Under the pieces are notes generated by a model. It did no database searches. It was not told the origin of the DNA and saw only the letters and a list, made by a program, of their open reading frames with translations. A program made the position numbers and the translations under genes. This document shows positions 44,684-56,904 of a stretch of 64,000 bases of DNA, piece after piece. Each line of letters opens with the position of its first letter. Within the stretch, counting starts at the first letter, position 1. This DNA is from Hymenopus coronatus (taxonomy: Eukaryota; Arthropoda; Insecta; Mantodea; Hymenopodidae). The stretch covers positions 101,253,281 to 101,317,280 of the forward strand of contig CM060898.1 of assembly GCA_030762935.1 (NCBI GenBank). Direction: 5' to 3'.

Positions 44684-45555
44684 TTACTTTCTCTATACCT
44701 ACTATATACTATAGTGTATAGAGAAGGTATTGCACTCCACCAAAACATTCGATACCCAGATTTCACTGGGAATGTATGTTTTAGGGTCCCCTGTATCCAA
44801 AAAAAGTATTTTCAGAAAAAGGTCCGTGTGTGTATGTCCGTGTGTCCGTGTGTCTGTGAACACGATAACTCAAAATTGAAAAGTCGGTAAAATACCAAAC
44901 TTGGTATTTAAGTTTAATATTTTCCAGGGATGCGACACGAAGATTTTGAGAAAAATCACCCCACCCCAAACTACCCTTTACATGGAACTTGTTTCGAAAA
45001 TTTTGATTTTCTAAAAAATGGCTCTAACGATTTTATTAAAATATCGTATATTAACGATATTTACCTGACAAATAAAATTTATTTTTTGAATTTTCTGGGA
45101 ATAGCTTCTGAAGACAACTTTATTCTGAGTGAATTTTACGGAATTTTGTACAACTGCTGAACCGTAAGAAATAGAAAAGAACTTACCACACAAAAATGTA
45201 GAGCACATTAAAACACACAATTCATGTTGTATACATTTTTTTCGTGGAGTTGGTCGTTTTTGAGATATTCCTTGTTTTTGTTTTCACGTTCCAAAAACTT
45301 AGCTTTTCTCATACAGGAATTTGTCAACTGCTGTCCATACAAACAAAGGAACTTCAGTCACATAGCAACCAGCTTTTGACTATGGCTTTAACCTATGCTA
45401 CTCCCATATTTCCCTTCTACTGACAAGGAAGCAAGTAATAAGACTATTTCTGCTAATTTTTTGTCGATTAGCATGAAGGAAATAGCAGCATGAGCTTTTT
45501 AAAACTAAATTGTTGCAGAGATGTAGAGAAAGTCATGTGAATGGAACACGTCAGA
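44684..45555 (-). mobile_element. Rep860 copy, complete
   Basis: About 870 bp from TTACTTTCTCTATACCTACT (core ACTATATACTATAGTG) to ACACGTCAGA. All boxes present with a short TG/CCGTG tract. Confidence 0.85.
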
Positions 45556-45937
45556 TCATTTTTCACAGCTGTAATTTCTTAATCATGAAGAGTTTCATTT
45601 GCAGAGGCCCGCATTTCGCCTTACACTTGCCTCCATGTGCCTTCCGAATGCTAAAAGCATTGCGGTAAGCACACAAAAAGCAAGGAATGTACAAAAAGAG
45701 ATATTAATGTGCACGTTTACGCGCTGCGATGGACACGACATCGTTTCCGTAATATGAATTAAATGTGTTTCTCGTGATCCGTCGGGGAGGGGCACCCGGG
45801 AGCGGTCACGAGGAGGACGTCGTCGCTGTGAGCCTCCACCCACGGTATGCACACATCAGATTAATGTAGACGTGAGTTCCAATCGCTAGCTTGTTAGCTC
45901 ATCTTGTGCTCTGCTACAGGGGTGTACAGCAACATTT
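45556..45937. other. Unassigned, GC-rich centre
   Basis: 45,720-45,850 is GC-rich (GGGGAGGGGCACCCGGGAGC). An 85-codon minus frame has no domain I know. Confidence 0.4.
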
Positions 45938-46766
45938 TTACTTTCTCTACGCGTACTTATGTACACAGTGTATAGAGAAGTATTGTATTGCACCCAAAAA
46001 TTCGATACCAAGATTTCACCAGAAATACACGATTTAAGGTCCCTTTATCCAAAACGTATTTTTAGAAAAAAGTCCATGTATGCCACTGTGTGTTCGTGTG
46101 TCTGTGAACACGATAACTTAAAAGCGAAAAGTCAGTAAAATACCAAACTTGATATTTAAGTTTTTTATCTTCCAGGGATGCAACACGAAGGTTTTGAGAA
46201 AAATCCCACCACTCCAAACCACCCTTTACATGGAAAAAGTTTCGAAAATTTTGATTTCCTCAAAAATGATTACGATTTTGATTAAAATGTATATCTTGAA
46301 TTTTCTGGGAGTATTCTCTAAAGGTCCCTTTATTCTGAATAAATTTTGCTGAATTTTGCGTATTTGGTAAACCGTAGGAGGTAAACAAAAACTAAACTAC
46401 ATGAAAATGTAAATCAGGTTTAAACACGCAATTTGTGTCATATACGATCTTTTCATTGAATTTTCATCCTTGTTATTTGGTTCAGATGTAAAATACTTGC
46501 GCTTTTCTCATACGGAAAGTTGTAAACTCCTGGCCCTGCGTGGAAACGGATTTCATCCACATGGCAACCGTCTTTTAGTAGATTTGACTAACGTTTCAAC
46601 CTAGTGTATTCCCTTATTTTCCTTCTACTTACAAGGAAACAAGTAATTAAGACAATTGCTGCTAATGTTTATCTCGATTATTATGAAGTACATAGAAGAA
46701 TGTGCTTTTTAACCTTAATTTGTTACAGACATGTAGAGAAAGTCATGTGAATGGAACACATAAGAT
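45938..46766 (-). mobile_element. Rep860 copy, complete
   Basis: From TTACTTTCTCTACGCGTACT to ACACATAAGA. ATTTTT occurs immediately outside both ends, a possible short target duplication. Confidence 0.8.
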
Positions 46767-46883
46767 TTTTGTAAATGAGAGTACACCAGAGATACCCCTA
46801 CAATGTCGATTTTACAAGTACTTGATTACGTCTGTACCTTGTATTACCCCTGCTACAGCTCGCTATATATAAAGTGAAAAAAA

Positions 46884-47709
46884 TCTTATGTGTTCCATTC
46901 ACATGACTTTCTCTACATCTCTGCAACAAATTATTATATTTACTTCATATAATCGAGAAACAATTTGCAGAAATAGTCTTATTACTTGCTTTCTTGTTAG
47001 TAGAAGAGAAATAAGGGAGTACCATAGGTTAATGTGATAGTCAAAACCTGGTTGCTATGTGACTGAAGTTCCTTTATTTGTATGGACACAAGTTGACAAA
47101 CTCCTGTATGAGAAAAGTATGTTTTTCAAAGCTGAAACCAAAAACAAGGAATATCTCAAAAACGATCAACTCCACGAAAAAAATACATATAACATAAATG
47201 GTTTCTTTTAACTTGCTGTATATTTTTGTTTGGTAAGTTTTTGTCCATCTTACCGTTTAGCAGCTATGCAAAATTCCGTAAAATTCATCCAGAATAAAGT
47301 AGTCTTCAGAGGCTATTCTCAGAAAATTCAAGATATACATTTTATTTGTCAAGTAAATATCTTTAATATACGATATTTTAATCAAATCGTTAGAGCCATT
47401 TTTAAGAAAATCGAAATTTTCGAAAAAAGTTTAATGTAAAGGGTAGTTATGGGTGGGGAGATTTTTCTCAAAATCTTCGTGTCACATCTCTGGAAGATAT
47501 TAAACTTATAAAAACCAAGTTTGGTATTTTACTGACTTTCCGTATTTGAGTTATCGTGTTCATGGACACACACACGGACCTTTTTCTGAAAATGATTTTT
47601 TTGGAACCCTAAAACATATATTTCCGGTGAAATCTCGGTATCGAATTTTTGGGTGGAGTGCAATACATTCTCTATACACTATGTACATAGTACGTACAGA
47701 GAAAGTACA
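46884..47709 (+). mobile_element. Rep860 copy, complete
   Basis: TCTTATGTGTTCCATTCACA to AGAGAAAGTACAA with a very regular hairpin (ACACTATGTACATAGTACGT). It faces the previous copy 5'-to-5'. Confidence 0.85.
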
Positions 47710-47850
47710 AATTTATACGTTCATCTAGTTTATGTTTTTCGCAAACACAGTAGAAGTCCGAAATACCGTGGTTTGGATTTAGCGCAGGAATAAAATGTCC
47801 CCCGAAAAAAATATAACGCTTTTTATTTATTTTTAGTAAGTTTTAACTTG
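47710..47850. other. Unassigned spacer
   Basis: Nothing recognisable. Confidence 0.4.
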
Positions 47851-48178
47851 GAGGCCCCGTGGTGAAGTGTTTAGACCGCTTGCCTCTCACCTTCGATCCC
47901 AAGCGCCCGCATATGGGATTTGTATGGGACGAAGCGGCAATGGGCGGATTTTCTCCGGGTCCTCCACCAATTGCTCCGTCAACACCTTTCCGATCATCTA
48001 CTTCGCTTACATTTCATATCATCTACTTCTTCACGCTCATGTCTGGATACGGGCCGACCACTCGTTCCAGGTTCTCCATTCTGTGGTTTCATGCTGTTGG
48101 CTCCCCAATAGGCTTCTGGCCCTTAGGTATTCGCTTGTAAGTCCAAGGGGGTGTCAGTCCTAAATACGGGGAGAGTAA
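47851..48178 (+). mobile_element. SINE-A copy, longest
   Basis: GTGGTGAAGTGTTTAGACCG head with a decayed B box (CTTCGATCCCAAGC), GGGATTTGTATGGGACGAAG, TTTCATATCATCTACTTC, AGGCTTCTGGCCCTTAGG and terminal CTAAATACGGGGAG. The overlapping open frames here come from the repeat. Confidence 0.75.
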
Positions 48179-48184
48179 GGAGGA

Positions 48185-48510
48185 CAGGAGTTGGACAGGT
48201 AGAGTCAGACCGAAACACACGGTTTCTGTGAGAAAACAATTAAATGTATCACAATTGTCCATAATAGTTGACTAAGACTATGAATCCTGGGACTTAAAGT
48301 ACTTACAATATTGTAAGTCGCCATTGGGGCTGTCATCTCAAAATAATTTGAGATCACCTTGTGGTTTACCGGGAAACATGCGAGTCAGTTGAGAAATTTA
48401 ATGCTATGCCCGCATGTTCCCAATGTAGCTCAGTGGTAGAGCAACCGGAAGATCTCTGGTTCAAATCCCGGCTATGGCTTTGAACTTTTCAGTCTGACTC
48501 TATTTATCCA
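48185..48510 (+). mobile_element. SINE-E unit
   Basis: Linker (GGAGTTGGACAGGTAGAGTC, TGTGAGAAAACAATTAAATG), CCATAATAGTTGACTAAGAC, GTAAGTCGCCATTGGGGCTG, TTGTGGTTTACCGGGAAAC, the tRNA-like module at 48,417-48,478 (about 9 nt deleted in its anticodon arm) and TGAACTTTTCAGTCTGAC. Confidence 0.75.
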
Positions 48511-48890
48511 GATTTCTTTACATTTTTGTCCCATTCTTAGAACTATATACATAGTGATTTCGTTTACATAACTATTTTCTCGTGGGAAGGATATTCTTAT
48601 CTGCAGAAATAAAAGAAATTGTTTCAGCCACAGCAAAATTGAATACAATTTCTGAAACATTTTGTTTTTACGTATTTAGTAGATTACATTTACTTGTCTA
48701 CATATTCATCCTAAAATATTTAATATCATTATAAAATGTAACTGTTTAATCACACAGATTAAAGTGTATTTCTTAGCTCATACTAAACAAAAACAACTGT
48801 ACATCTTATAGTTTAGTTCTCTTCACTGTATTTTGAATTTCATTTAACTGCACATTTACATGTTTAAAGAATAAGTAACAAAACAATAGT
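48511..48890. other. Unassigned AT-rich sequence
   Basis: Nothing recognisable. Confidence 0.4.
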
Positions 48891-48891
48891 T

Positions 48892-49216
48892 ACCTCGCAC
48901 ATCATATCCGATGGAGTTGGTTGCCACTTATCACGCCTGCAATTTTGAAGTTCTTCTGGAATCATCTGTCGGGAATCAAATAACCCGTGTCCTTTATGAG
49001 AACCATTGGAACATTTTGGTGCCCAACTGTCATCCATATCGAAAATAAATTCAAAATTAAAACTTCGTAAAGCATGCGACACTCCTTTTTATAAAGCATG
49101 TGAATAAATGCTTTACGCATGGTCATATTCATCAGCACCACAACTGAAGGGACTTGAATAACCTGATCATTAGTGCGATATGAAGTGGACTGGCCATCCA
49201 TTCAAAGTTCGAGCAA
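48892..49216 (-). pseudogene. Possible decayed exon, unrecognised protein
   Basis: On the minus strand an acceptor-like TTTGATTGCAG precedes a reading with protein-like composition. One frame gives MDGQSTSYRTNDQVIQVPSV and NMTMRKAFIHMLYKKE. Near 49,085 the sense shifts to a second frame with SFNFEFIFDMDDSWAPKCSN and DSRQMIPEELQNCRRDKWQP, ending DMMCE at a donor-like GAG|GTAACT (48,891). The two frames join naturally across a single frameshift, which suggests a former exon or a fragment of a transposon gene. I do not recognise the family, and the reading could be chance. Confidence 0.35.
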
Positions 49217-49377
49217 CTGCAATCAAATGTGCTTGTGGCAAAGGAAGGGGAGGGACCATTTAAAATAACCGGCGTGATGCCACGTTATTGCAATAATATT
49301 AATATTTTTACAATATAAAACAGATATAATAGCGTAATTTTGTTGTTGATGGTTAGTGTAATACAAAATTAAAAATA
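49217..49377. other. Unassigned spacer
   Basis: Nothing recognisable. Confidence 0.35.
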
Positions 49378-50254
49378 TCTTATGTGTACCATTCACATGA
49401 CTTTCTCTATATCTCTGGAAAAATTATTCTTAAAAAGCTTATACTTCTATTTACTTCATGCTAATCAGTAAAAATTAGCAGAAATAGCGATATTACTTGC
49501 TTACTTGTAAGTAGAAGCGAAATAAGGGACTGCCATATTTTAAAGTGATAGTGAAAAGCTGGTTGCTATGTCAATGAAGTTCTTTGTTTATATGGATCGG
49601 AGTTATGGATCTTTGACAAGTTCCTGTATGAGATACATATAAGTTTTTCATAGCAGAAACCAAAAATAAAGAATGTCTCAAAAATGACCAACTCCACGAA
49701 AAAAAAAATGATATAACACAAATTGTGTGTTTTAACGTGCTCTACATTTTTTGTGTAGTAAGCTTTTGTCCATCTCTTACGGTTTAGCAGTTATTCAAAA
49801 TGCAGTAAAATTTACCCAGAATAAACTACTCTTCAGAGGCTATTCCCAGAAAATGCAAGATATACACTTTATCTGTCAGTTAAATATCTTTAATATACGA
49901 AATTTTAATCAAAATCGTTAGAGCCATTTTTGAGAAAATCAAAATTTTGGAAAAAAGTTCCATGTAAAGGGTAGTCGGGGTTGGGGGGATTTTTCTCAAA
50001 ATCTTCGCGTCGCATCCCTGAAAGACACTAAACTTAAATACCAAGTTTGGTATTTTACCGACTTTTCGTTTTTGAGTTATCGTGTTCACGGACACACGGA
50101 CACACACACACAAGGACCTTTTTCCGAAAATGCTTTATTTAGATAAAGGGGACCCTAAATCATATATTTCCGGTGAAATCTCGGTATCGAATTTTTGGAT
50201 GGAGTGCAGTACCTTCTCTATACGCTATGTACATAATGCGTATAGAGAAAGTAA
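49378..50254 (+). mobile_element. Rep860 copy, complete
   Basis: TCTTATGTGTACCATTCACA to TATAGAGAAAGTAA. All boxes, CA tract at about 50,092-50,112 and hairpin core GCTATGTACATAATGCG. Confidence 0.85.
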
Positions 50255-51591
50255 AAAAAAAAATATTCACTAGAATACTAAAAGCTTATAATTGCAACAC
50301 CATGCAATAAAGGGTTAACTAGTTCTCTTGTTTGGTTGGATAATATTGCTAGCAAGACGCAATGTAGAGAACATATTTTTATCATTGCCGAATTGTTTTA
50401 CTCTGCTTCATTGTAAACAGGTGTACATACGTATCTTTCTTTATGTGGAACCAAACACAGACATTCGTCATGCATATTGTTTCAAGTTAGGACATGGGTG
50501 CATGGTTAGCCTGTGTCATGCTTGTATATCCAGCTCTGTACCTGCAATACTCAGAACAGCGTACAGCGCAGGGCCAGAGGTGCAGAAGTGGAGTGAGTGA
50601 AGGAGCGGAAGAGTCTAATGCCTCCAAAGGGTCGGACTCTTCGTGCCTGACTTAGATACCCCACAGAGCTTAAAATCGGTGAAAGCTCGATGTCGAATTA
50701 TTCATAAAATTCAATACATTTTCTACTTAATAAGGTAAAAAATTGAAAATGAAAACACCTCATTTTAGATACAAAATAGTTATTCTTATAGATCTCTGGT
50801 TATAATTGAGGCATTTTCTAGACGACAGCGTCTCAGTTGTTTTCAGATTTACATCAGCGCTCCTTTATTAGGCTTTCTCTGCATAGCGGACGCGTTTCGC
50901 CAACAAATAGGATGTCATACAAAAGGCACTCCACTTAGTACAAACACTTGTTGCCTTACCAGCCAACATCCCTCGTTGGTGGCTTTGTGCTCAATTACAA
51001 AGCTGTTTGGTTAGTAACCAGGAAAGCAAAACTAACATTTTTATTGCGGCCCTGTCTTTGAGACCAACATCGCCAAATATAGTGTTTTGGTATTTAGGAC
51101 TTCATGTGGACGTTACTTATGGAATAAAAGAGTTGTTCAACAAGAGATCCTGAGGTACTCCCGTAGCCCAGTCGGTGGAACAGGTACAGGTTTTGATAAT
51201 GTTTCATAACAACGTTTTTTTCTTCTTTAAGGTTTCCGCCTTCAAGTAACCAAGCTTTAACTCCACCCGGCCGGTATCAGTTGTCTATGTGACTGACCTG
51301 AAAAACAATTCAGAGACGAACCAATGAACGATGTTGTCGATGTGAAATAAAGGGTTCCGATACGCCTTCTATAAGAGTGCTACGGTTTGTACAAGAAGAT
51401 ATGCTAGAACAGTACGACATAATTCGGCCTTCTAGAGTAACGGATAAAGAATTCTTTAAACTGAACGACAGCATGAAATTTATGTGAAAAATTTCATGAG
51501 CGACAAGAAGGTGCATATATGTCATGTTATTTCTACATTTTTAATACAATGTATTATTTTTTCGCCTAATTCAACTCTTACTTATTTATTT
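50255..51591. other. Unassigned sequence
   Basis: A weak Rep860 3' trace lies at 50,668-50,745 (AAAATCGGTGAAAGCTCGAT). Short open frames without domains. No gene supported. Confidence 0.4.
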
Positions 51592-52272
51592 GGAAGTAGA
51601 AGCGAAATAAGGTAGGACCATTGGTTAAAGTGATAGTCAAAAGCTGGTTGCTATGTGACTGAAGTTCCTTTGTTTGTATGGACCGGAGTTGACAAGTTTT
51701 TAAAGATGAAGCCAAAAATAAGGAATATTTAAAAAAATATTAATTCCACGAAAAAATGTATAGAATGTAAATTGTGTGTTTTAACGCGCTCTACATTTTT
51801 TGTATGAAGTTTTTGTCCATCTCTTACGGTTTAGCAGTTATTCAAAATTCCGTAAAATTCATCCAGAATGAAGTAGTCTTCAGAGGCTATTTCCAGAAAA
51901 TTCAAGATATACATTTTATTTGTCATGTAAATATCTTTAATATCCGACATTTTAATCAAAATCGTTACAGCCATTTTTGAGAAAATAAAAATTTTCGAAA
52001 AAAAGTTCCATGTAAAGGGTAGTTTGGGGTGGGGGGAATTTTGTTGAAAATCTTCTTGTCGCATCCCTGGAAGATACTAAACTTAAATACAAAGTTTGGT
52101 ATTTAACCGACTTTTCGTTTACAGACACACAAGGACCTTTTTCTGAAAATGCTTTTTTTGGATGCAGAGGATCCTTAAAAGTATATTTCCGGTAAAATCT
52201 CGGTATGTAATTTTTGGGTGGAGTGCAATACCTTTTTATACACTATGTACATAGTACTTGTAGAGAAAGTAA
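51592..52272 (+). mobile_element. Rep860 copy, 5'-truncated
   Basis: It starts at AAGTAGAAGCGAAATAAGGT and is complete from there to GTAGAGAAAGTAA with the usual hairpin (CACTATGTACATAGTACT). Confidence 0.8.
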
Positions 52273-52782
52273 AAATGTATACCTTTCCTTCATCACTCAA
52301 CAGTAAAGAAATTGCTACTTAAACATTGTCTGAGTTGCTGAGATAGTGGGTCAAACATGAACATTTGCAAGATATGGGGGCATTTCGACTCGCCTTAAGG
52401 ATCATTTCACCTGTAGTTGTCCCGTAGGCGGATCTTCATTGGACCACACTTTGCGAACAGTTGATATATAAGAGTGCTACTTACGTACTTTAGCGGTATT
52501 TATCAATCAGCGAAGAAAGAGAGGATAATTTCTCTGGGGAAGTAAGACCGGTTTAAGCGAAGGCGTGGCTTTGACTGCTACCAGCCTTAACAAAAAACCT
52601 TACAACACGACTATTATGATAGTTTAGCGAATTTAATTTCCTTGCCCCACAGCACGTACGCGTGATTTATTAGCCGCTGCACATGTTCATCGCTCAAGAC
52701 AGCTTTCGTGTGCTTATACTTCTGGACAGGTCTAACATAACATTAAGGCCAGAAATTCTTTCGCTAGAGCACTGTCTTATTT
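52273..52782. other. Unassigned sequence
   Basis: Nothing recognisable. Confidence 0.4.
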
Positions 52783-53515
52783 TTACTTCCTCTACACGTA
52801 TAGAGAAGGTATTTATTGTATTGCACCCAAAAATTGAATACCGAAATTTCACCGTAAATACATGTTTTGGATCATTTTTGGAAAACGGCACGTGTGTATG
52901 TATACCAAACTTGGTATTTAAGTTTGATATCTCCAAGGATGCGACGCACAGATTTTCAAGAAAATCCCCCCATCCCAAACTACCCTTTACATGGAAAAAT
53001 TTTAGAAAATGTTTATTTTCTCAAAAATGGCTCTAACGATCTTGTTTAAAATCTCTTATATTTAAGATATTTACATACCAAATGAATTATATATCTTTAA
53101 TTTTCTGGAAATAGCCTCCAAGGACCTCTTTATTCTGGATGATTTTTATTGAATTATGTAGAACTGGTAAACCGTAAGAGATAGACAAAAACTTACTTCA
53201 CAAAAATGCAGTTCACGATAAAACACACAATTTATGTCATATACATTTTTCGTGGAGTTGATCGTTTTTTAGATATTCTTTGTTATGGGTTTCAGCTTTA
53301 AAAAACTTAAACTTTACTTATCTAGGAATTTCTCAAATCTGTTCATACATTCAAAGAAACCTTAGTCACACAGGAACCAGCTTTTGACTATCACTTTAAC
53401 CTATGGTACCCCCTTATATGACTATTTCTGCTAATTTTTTTCTCGGTTAGATGCAGTAAATGGAATAACTTGTTGCAGAGATGTAGAGAAAGTAATGTGA
53501 ATGGAACACATAACA
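52783..53515 (-). mobile_element. Rep860 copy, collapsed hairpin and microsatellite
   Basis: It starts TTACTTCCTCTACACGTATA; only the hairpin arms remain. TG tract reduced to CGTGTGTATG. It ends GAACACATAACA. Confidence 0.75.
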
Positions 53516-53619
53516 TTTTTTATTTTGAATTCTGTAGCCTTTATAGTAAGGAGATAAACTTAAGCCTATCTTTTAGGCGAAGGTTTGGCCTCAATTTATT
53601 GTAATGTTAAGTATGCCAG
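53516..53619. other. Unassigned spacer
   Basis: Nothing recognisable. Confidence 0.35.
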
Positions 53620-54200
53620 TTTAGGTGTCTTTAAATCCCGATTATGGCATTGGATTTTTCCATTCTACCTTTTCAACCCCTTCAACAACAAATTGTGTGG
53701 AAGAACAATTTATTAACACTAATTAACCTTACTTTGTTAAACTATGAAGTGTGGGACTTGAATATTGTAAGTCGCCTTTGGGGTATGTCATCTCAAAAGA
53801 ATTTGATGTCTCCTTCTGGTTTTCCGGGAGTATTTTGAGTCAGTTGGGGAATTTAATGTAGATCAGCATGTTGCCATGATAGCTCAGTGGGCAGAGCAAC
53901 TGGACAAGACCAGGAATCCTGGTTCAAATCCCGACTAGGTTTCCAACTCTCTTCCTACACACGACTAGTGTAAAATAAACAAATAGATAGCATTAGAACA
54001 TTGTAATTTGCTTTTGGAGCATGTCATCTCAAAATAAATTGAGTTTTCGCCGTGGATTACCGGTGGAAATACGAAACAGTTGAGGAATTTTATGTTCTGC
54101 CGGGATGTTACCATGTAACTCATTTGATTAAGAGCAACCGGACGGAAACCGGGAGATCTGCGGGTCAGATCCCTGCTATGTCATTGAATTTTAATCTGGT
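53620..54200 (+). repeat. Tandem SINE-E units
   Basis: The tRNA-like T-arm landmark (AAATCCCG or its variant) occurs at 53,633, 53,926 and about 54,167, i.e. spacings of about 293 and 241 bp. Between them the body motifs (GTAAGTCGCC..TTGGGG, ATGTCATCTCAAAA, CAGTTGRGGAATTT) repeat in the same order. The modules at about 53,873-53,943 and 54,108-54,183 are more decayed than the 30 kb pair. Confidence 0.7.
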
Positions 54201-55727
54201 TTTACCTTCATAAACACATGTTTACTTGAGGACAGATTTCTCAGCAGCAACTATAAAGAAACAAACTTGATGTGAGATTTCCTTCGCAAAACATTAAATT
54301 CCAAATTACGTTGAAAATTCATGAGCTGCTAATGAAGAATATAATGAAGGGCGGCTTGTGGTAATGTACAAAGCAGGAAGCAAGACTATAAAGCAAAATG
54401 ACACACCAATAAGGAAGAAGAGAGAATATTTCACGTGTTGCAAGTCAATTTGTTTTATGAAAAGTGACTTCCCACAGTTCATAAGAGCGTTTGTTTGACA
54501 TGTTTCGTTGTAATGACGTGTAAATTAAAACAATGTGCTACCTCTTCCCACACAACCGGAATCATTAGTTGTAGGTTTTACGCACATTCTTCCGAACTTG
54601 AAGGTGTTTTACTGACACGAAATTGTTTTTCTTGGGAAACGGCCATCCTTGCATTGCGTGCTGTGCATACTTAGCTTCTCTGTTCCCAAAGGAAGTGGTG
54701 TCCCCAAATTGCTGCAGGGCATAACTGTATCACATGGCTGTTGTTACTCTGCCCGAGAAAATCTCTCTTGTAGGTTACTTGCTCACTCAATCATCAAGGT
54801 CAATGCACAAAAAAGTTATGTTATTCTTAGGTGATTTTTCGCAAATGCCTCACAGCGCGAAATTTTCATAAAGTTTTGTACACTTGTATTTTCATTTTTC
54901 ACGACCTCTAAATCACATTTTAATGTGTTTTGAAAATGCGATAAAATGCGAAATCGTCGACTTTTTTAAAATTTAGTTTTTCTTTCTTTATTTTCTTCCA
55001 AAAACTGCATCTGATGAGACTTAGAATGTTTATGATTCTGGGACACTTTTCCATTGTTCTGATCTGGAATGTGGAACTAGTCCCCTCATCCCTCATTTGT
55101 TTGTAAAATACACATTATAAATCTGAACTTGGCATACAGAAATAAATACATTTAACAGTTATCAACTGTATTAAAGAAACGGACTCTTTAATTTTCAAGA
55201 ATTTGTGCATAAATGTGCATAAAAAAAAGCATAAAAAATATGTCCTAAATGAGGACACCGGCCTTACGTATACATTATTAACCATTTTTTTTTATCTCAT
55301 ATGCTTAATGTTTATGTCAACACTATTTTATTATGTTGTCATTGTTGTATCAGTTTATTTGTTATTGATGCGAGTTCAGTTCCCGTTTACTAATGTCGTG
55401 TTTATCATGAGAGAATATCTGTTTATCAGAATCAATTCAAGATGTAAGTTTTTCTTCAAAATGCTAAATTGAAAAAGAATTAATGCTATAAAATGCTGAA
55501 TACAAAATCAAAATACTACATTTCTGATTATAAATACAAAAAATCACCACCCCTAGTGATACTCCATTCTCTACCCCTTTATTCTATCTACTTCTTTTTA
55601 ATCCAGATAAACTTTCGTTGTCGCATTAGGTATTAGAAGGACACAGCTAAAGCGTAGTGAGATTTTTATTGTTTACTATCAATTGCTTGAATTTCCATGT
55701 TCTTAGCTTGACCACGAGAAAAAATAA
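54201..55727. other. Unassigned AT-rich sequence
   Basis: Contains short repeats of AATGCGATAAAATGCGAAAT type (about 54,935-54,955) and GTGCATAAATGTGCATAAAA (about 55,204-55,223), which could be remains of a DNA transposon, but I cannot place them. The 89-codon hydrophobic frame at 55,203-55,472 is not convincing. Confidence 0.35.
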
Positions 55728-56440
55728 TCTGTATTCCATTCACATGAATTTCTTTGTTCTTATCATTCTTTTTTCTACAGAATGCTAATCATGATAAATG
55801 TTATCTACAAGATATAACCTTATAACTTAGTTCCTTATAAACAGAAAAAAAAAAAAAAAAAAAAAAATAAGGGAATACTCTAGGCTTAAATCTACAATAA
55901 AATCTTATTAAATTGTTGCTATCCATTTCTCATTGAAATTCAGTTCTCTTTCAATGTGCAAGGTGTAAAACGAGAGGGATATAAACGGAAAAGGACCTCC
56001 CGTTTGAAAAAAAAAAAAGTATTTTAAAAATAAAAGCTATAACAAGGTATATCTCTGAAATAGTTAGCTAAAAAAACTGTATATGACATAAATTGTATGC
56101 TTTAATGACCAATTTTGTGTAATAAGTTTTTGAAGCTCTCTTATGGTTTACTAGGTATGCTAAACGCATCCCAAATGAAGTGATTTGCAGAGCCAATTTC
56201 CAGAAAATTCAAGATATACCTACATTTAATTTGTAATGTAAATATCTTTAGTCAAAATCGTTAAGAGTCGCATTTAATATAAGAATTTTCGAAACATTTT
56301 CATATAAAATGGTAATATGGGGTGGGGGGATTTTCCTCAAAATCTTCGCGTCACATCCTTGGAAGATAATGAAGTTAAATAGCAAGTTTGGTATTTAACG
56401 GTCTTTTCGTTTTGACTCACAGACACACACGCACAAACAG
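55728..56440 (+). mobile_element. Rep860 copy, 5' three quarters
   Basis: It starts TCTGTATTCCATTCACATGA, has an A-run at 55,844-55,866, and continues to the microsatellite (CACAGACACACACGCACAAA), where orientation flips. Confidence 0.7.
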
Positions 56441-56890
56441 ACTCACATGGGCTTCAATGTGTGTGTGTGTGTTTGTGTGTTTGTGTGTTTCTGTGTGCAG
56501 CATAACTCAAAAACGAAAAGTCCGTTAAATACCAAAAGTTTAGTTTCTTCTAAAGATGCGACACGAAGATTTTCAAGAAACCTTTACCTTTACATGAAAA
56601 CATTGTCAACAATTTTTGGTTATTTCAAAACTCGCTCTAACGATTTTGATTAAAATCTCCTATATTTAAAATATTTACATGGCAAATCATATGCATATGT
56701 TGAGTTTTCCGGGAACAGCCTCTGGACCGTAAACCGTAAGAGATAGACAAAAACTTCATAAACAAAAGATGAATATCTCATTAAAACAACCATTTATGTC
56801 ATACACATTTTTTTCGTTGAATTGACCGTTTTCAAGATATTTCTTGTCATCGACTTCAGTTTTAAAATACTTAACGTTTCTCAGATATAA
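56441..56890 (-). mobile_element. Rep860 fragment, inverted join through the microsatellite
   Basis: From (TG)n at 56,460 through AACTCAAAAACGAAAAGTCC to about TTTCTCAGATATAATTTGTC, then cut by the next reverse copy. Confidence 0.7.
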
Positions 56891-56904
56891 TTTGTCAGCA
56901 ACTG

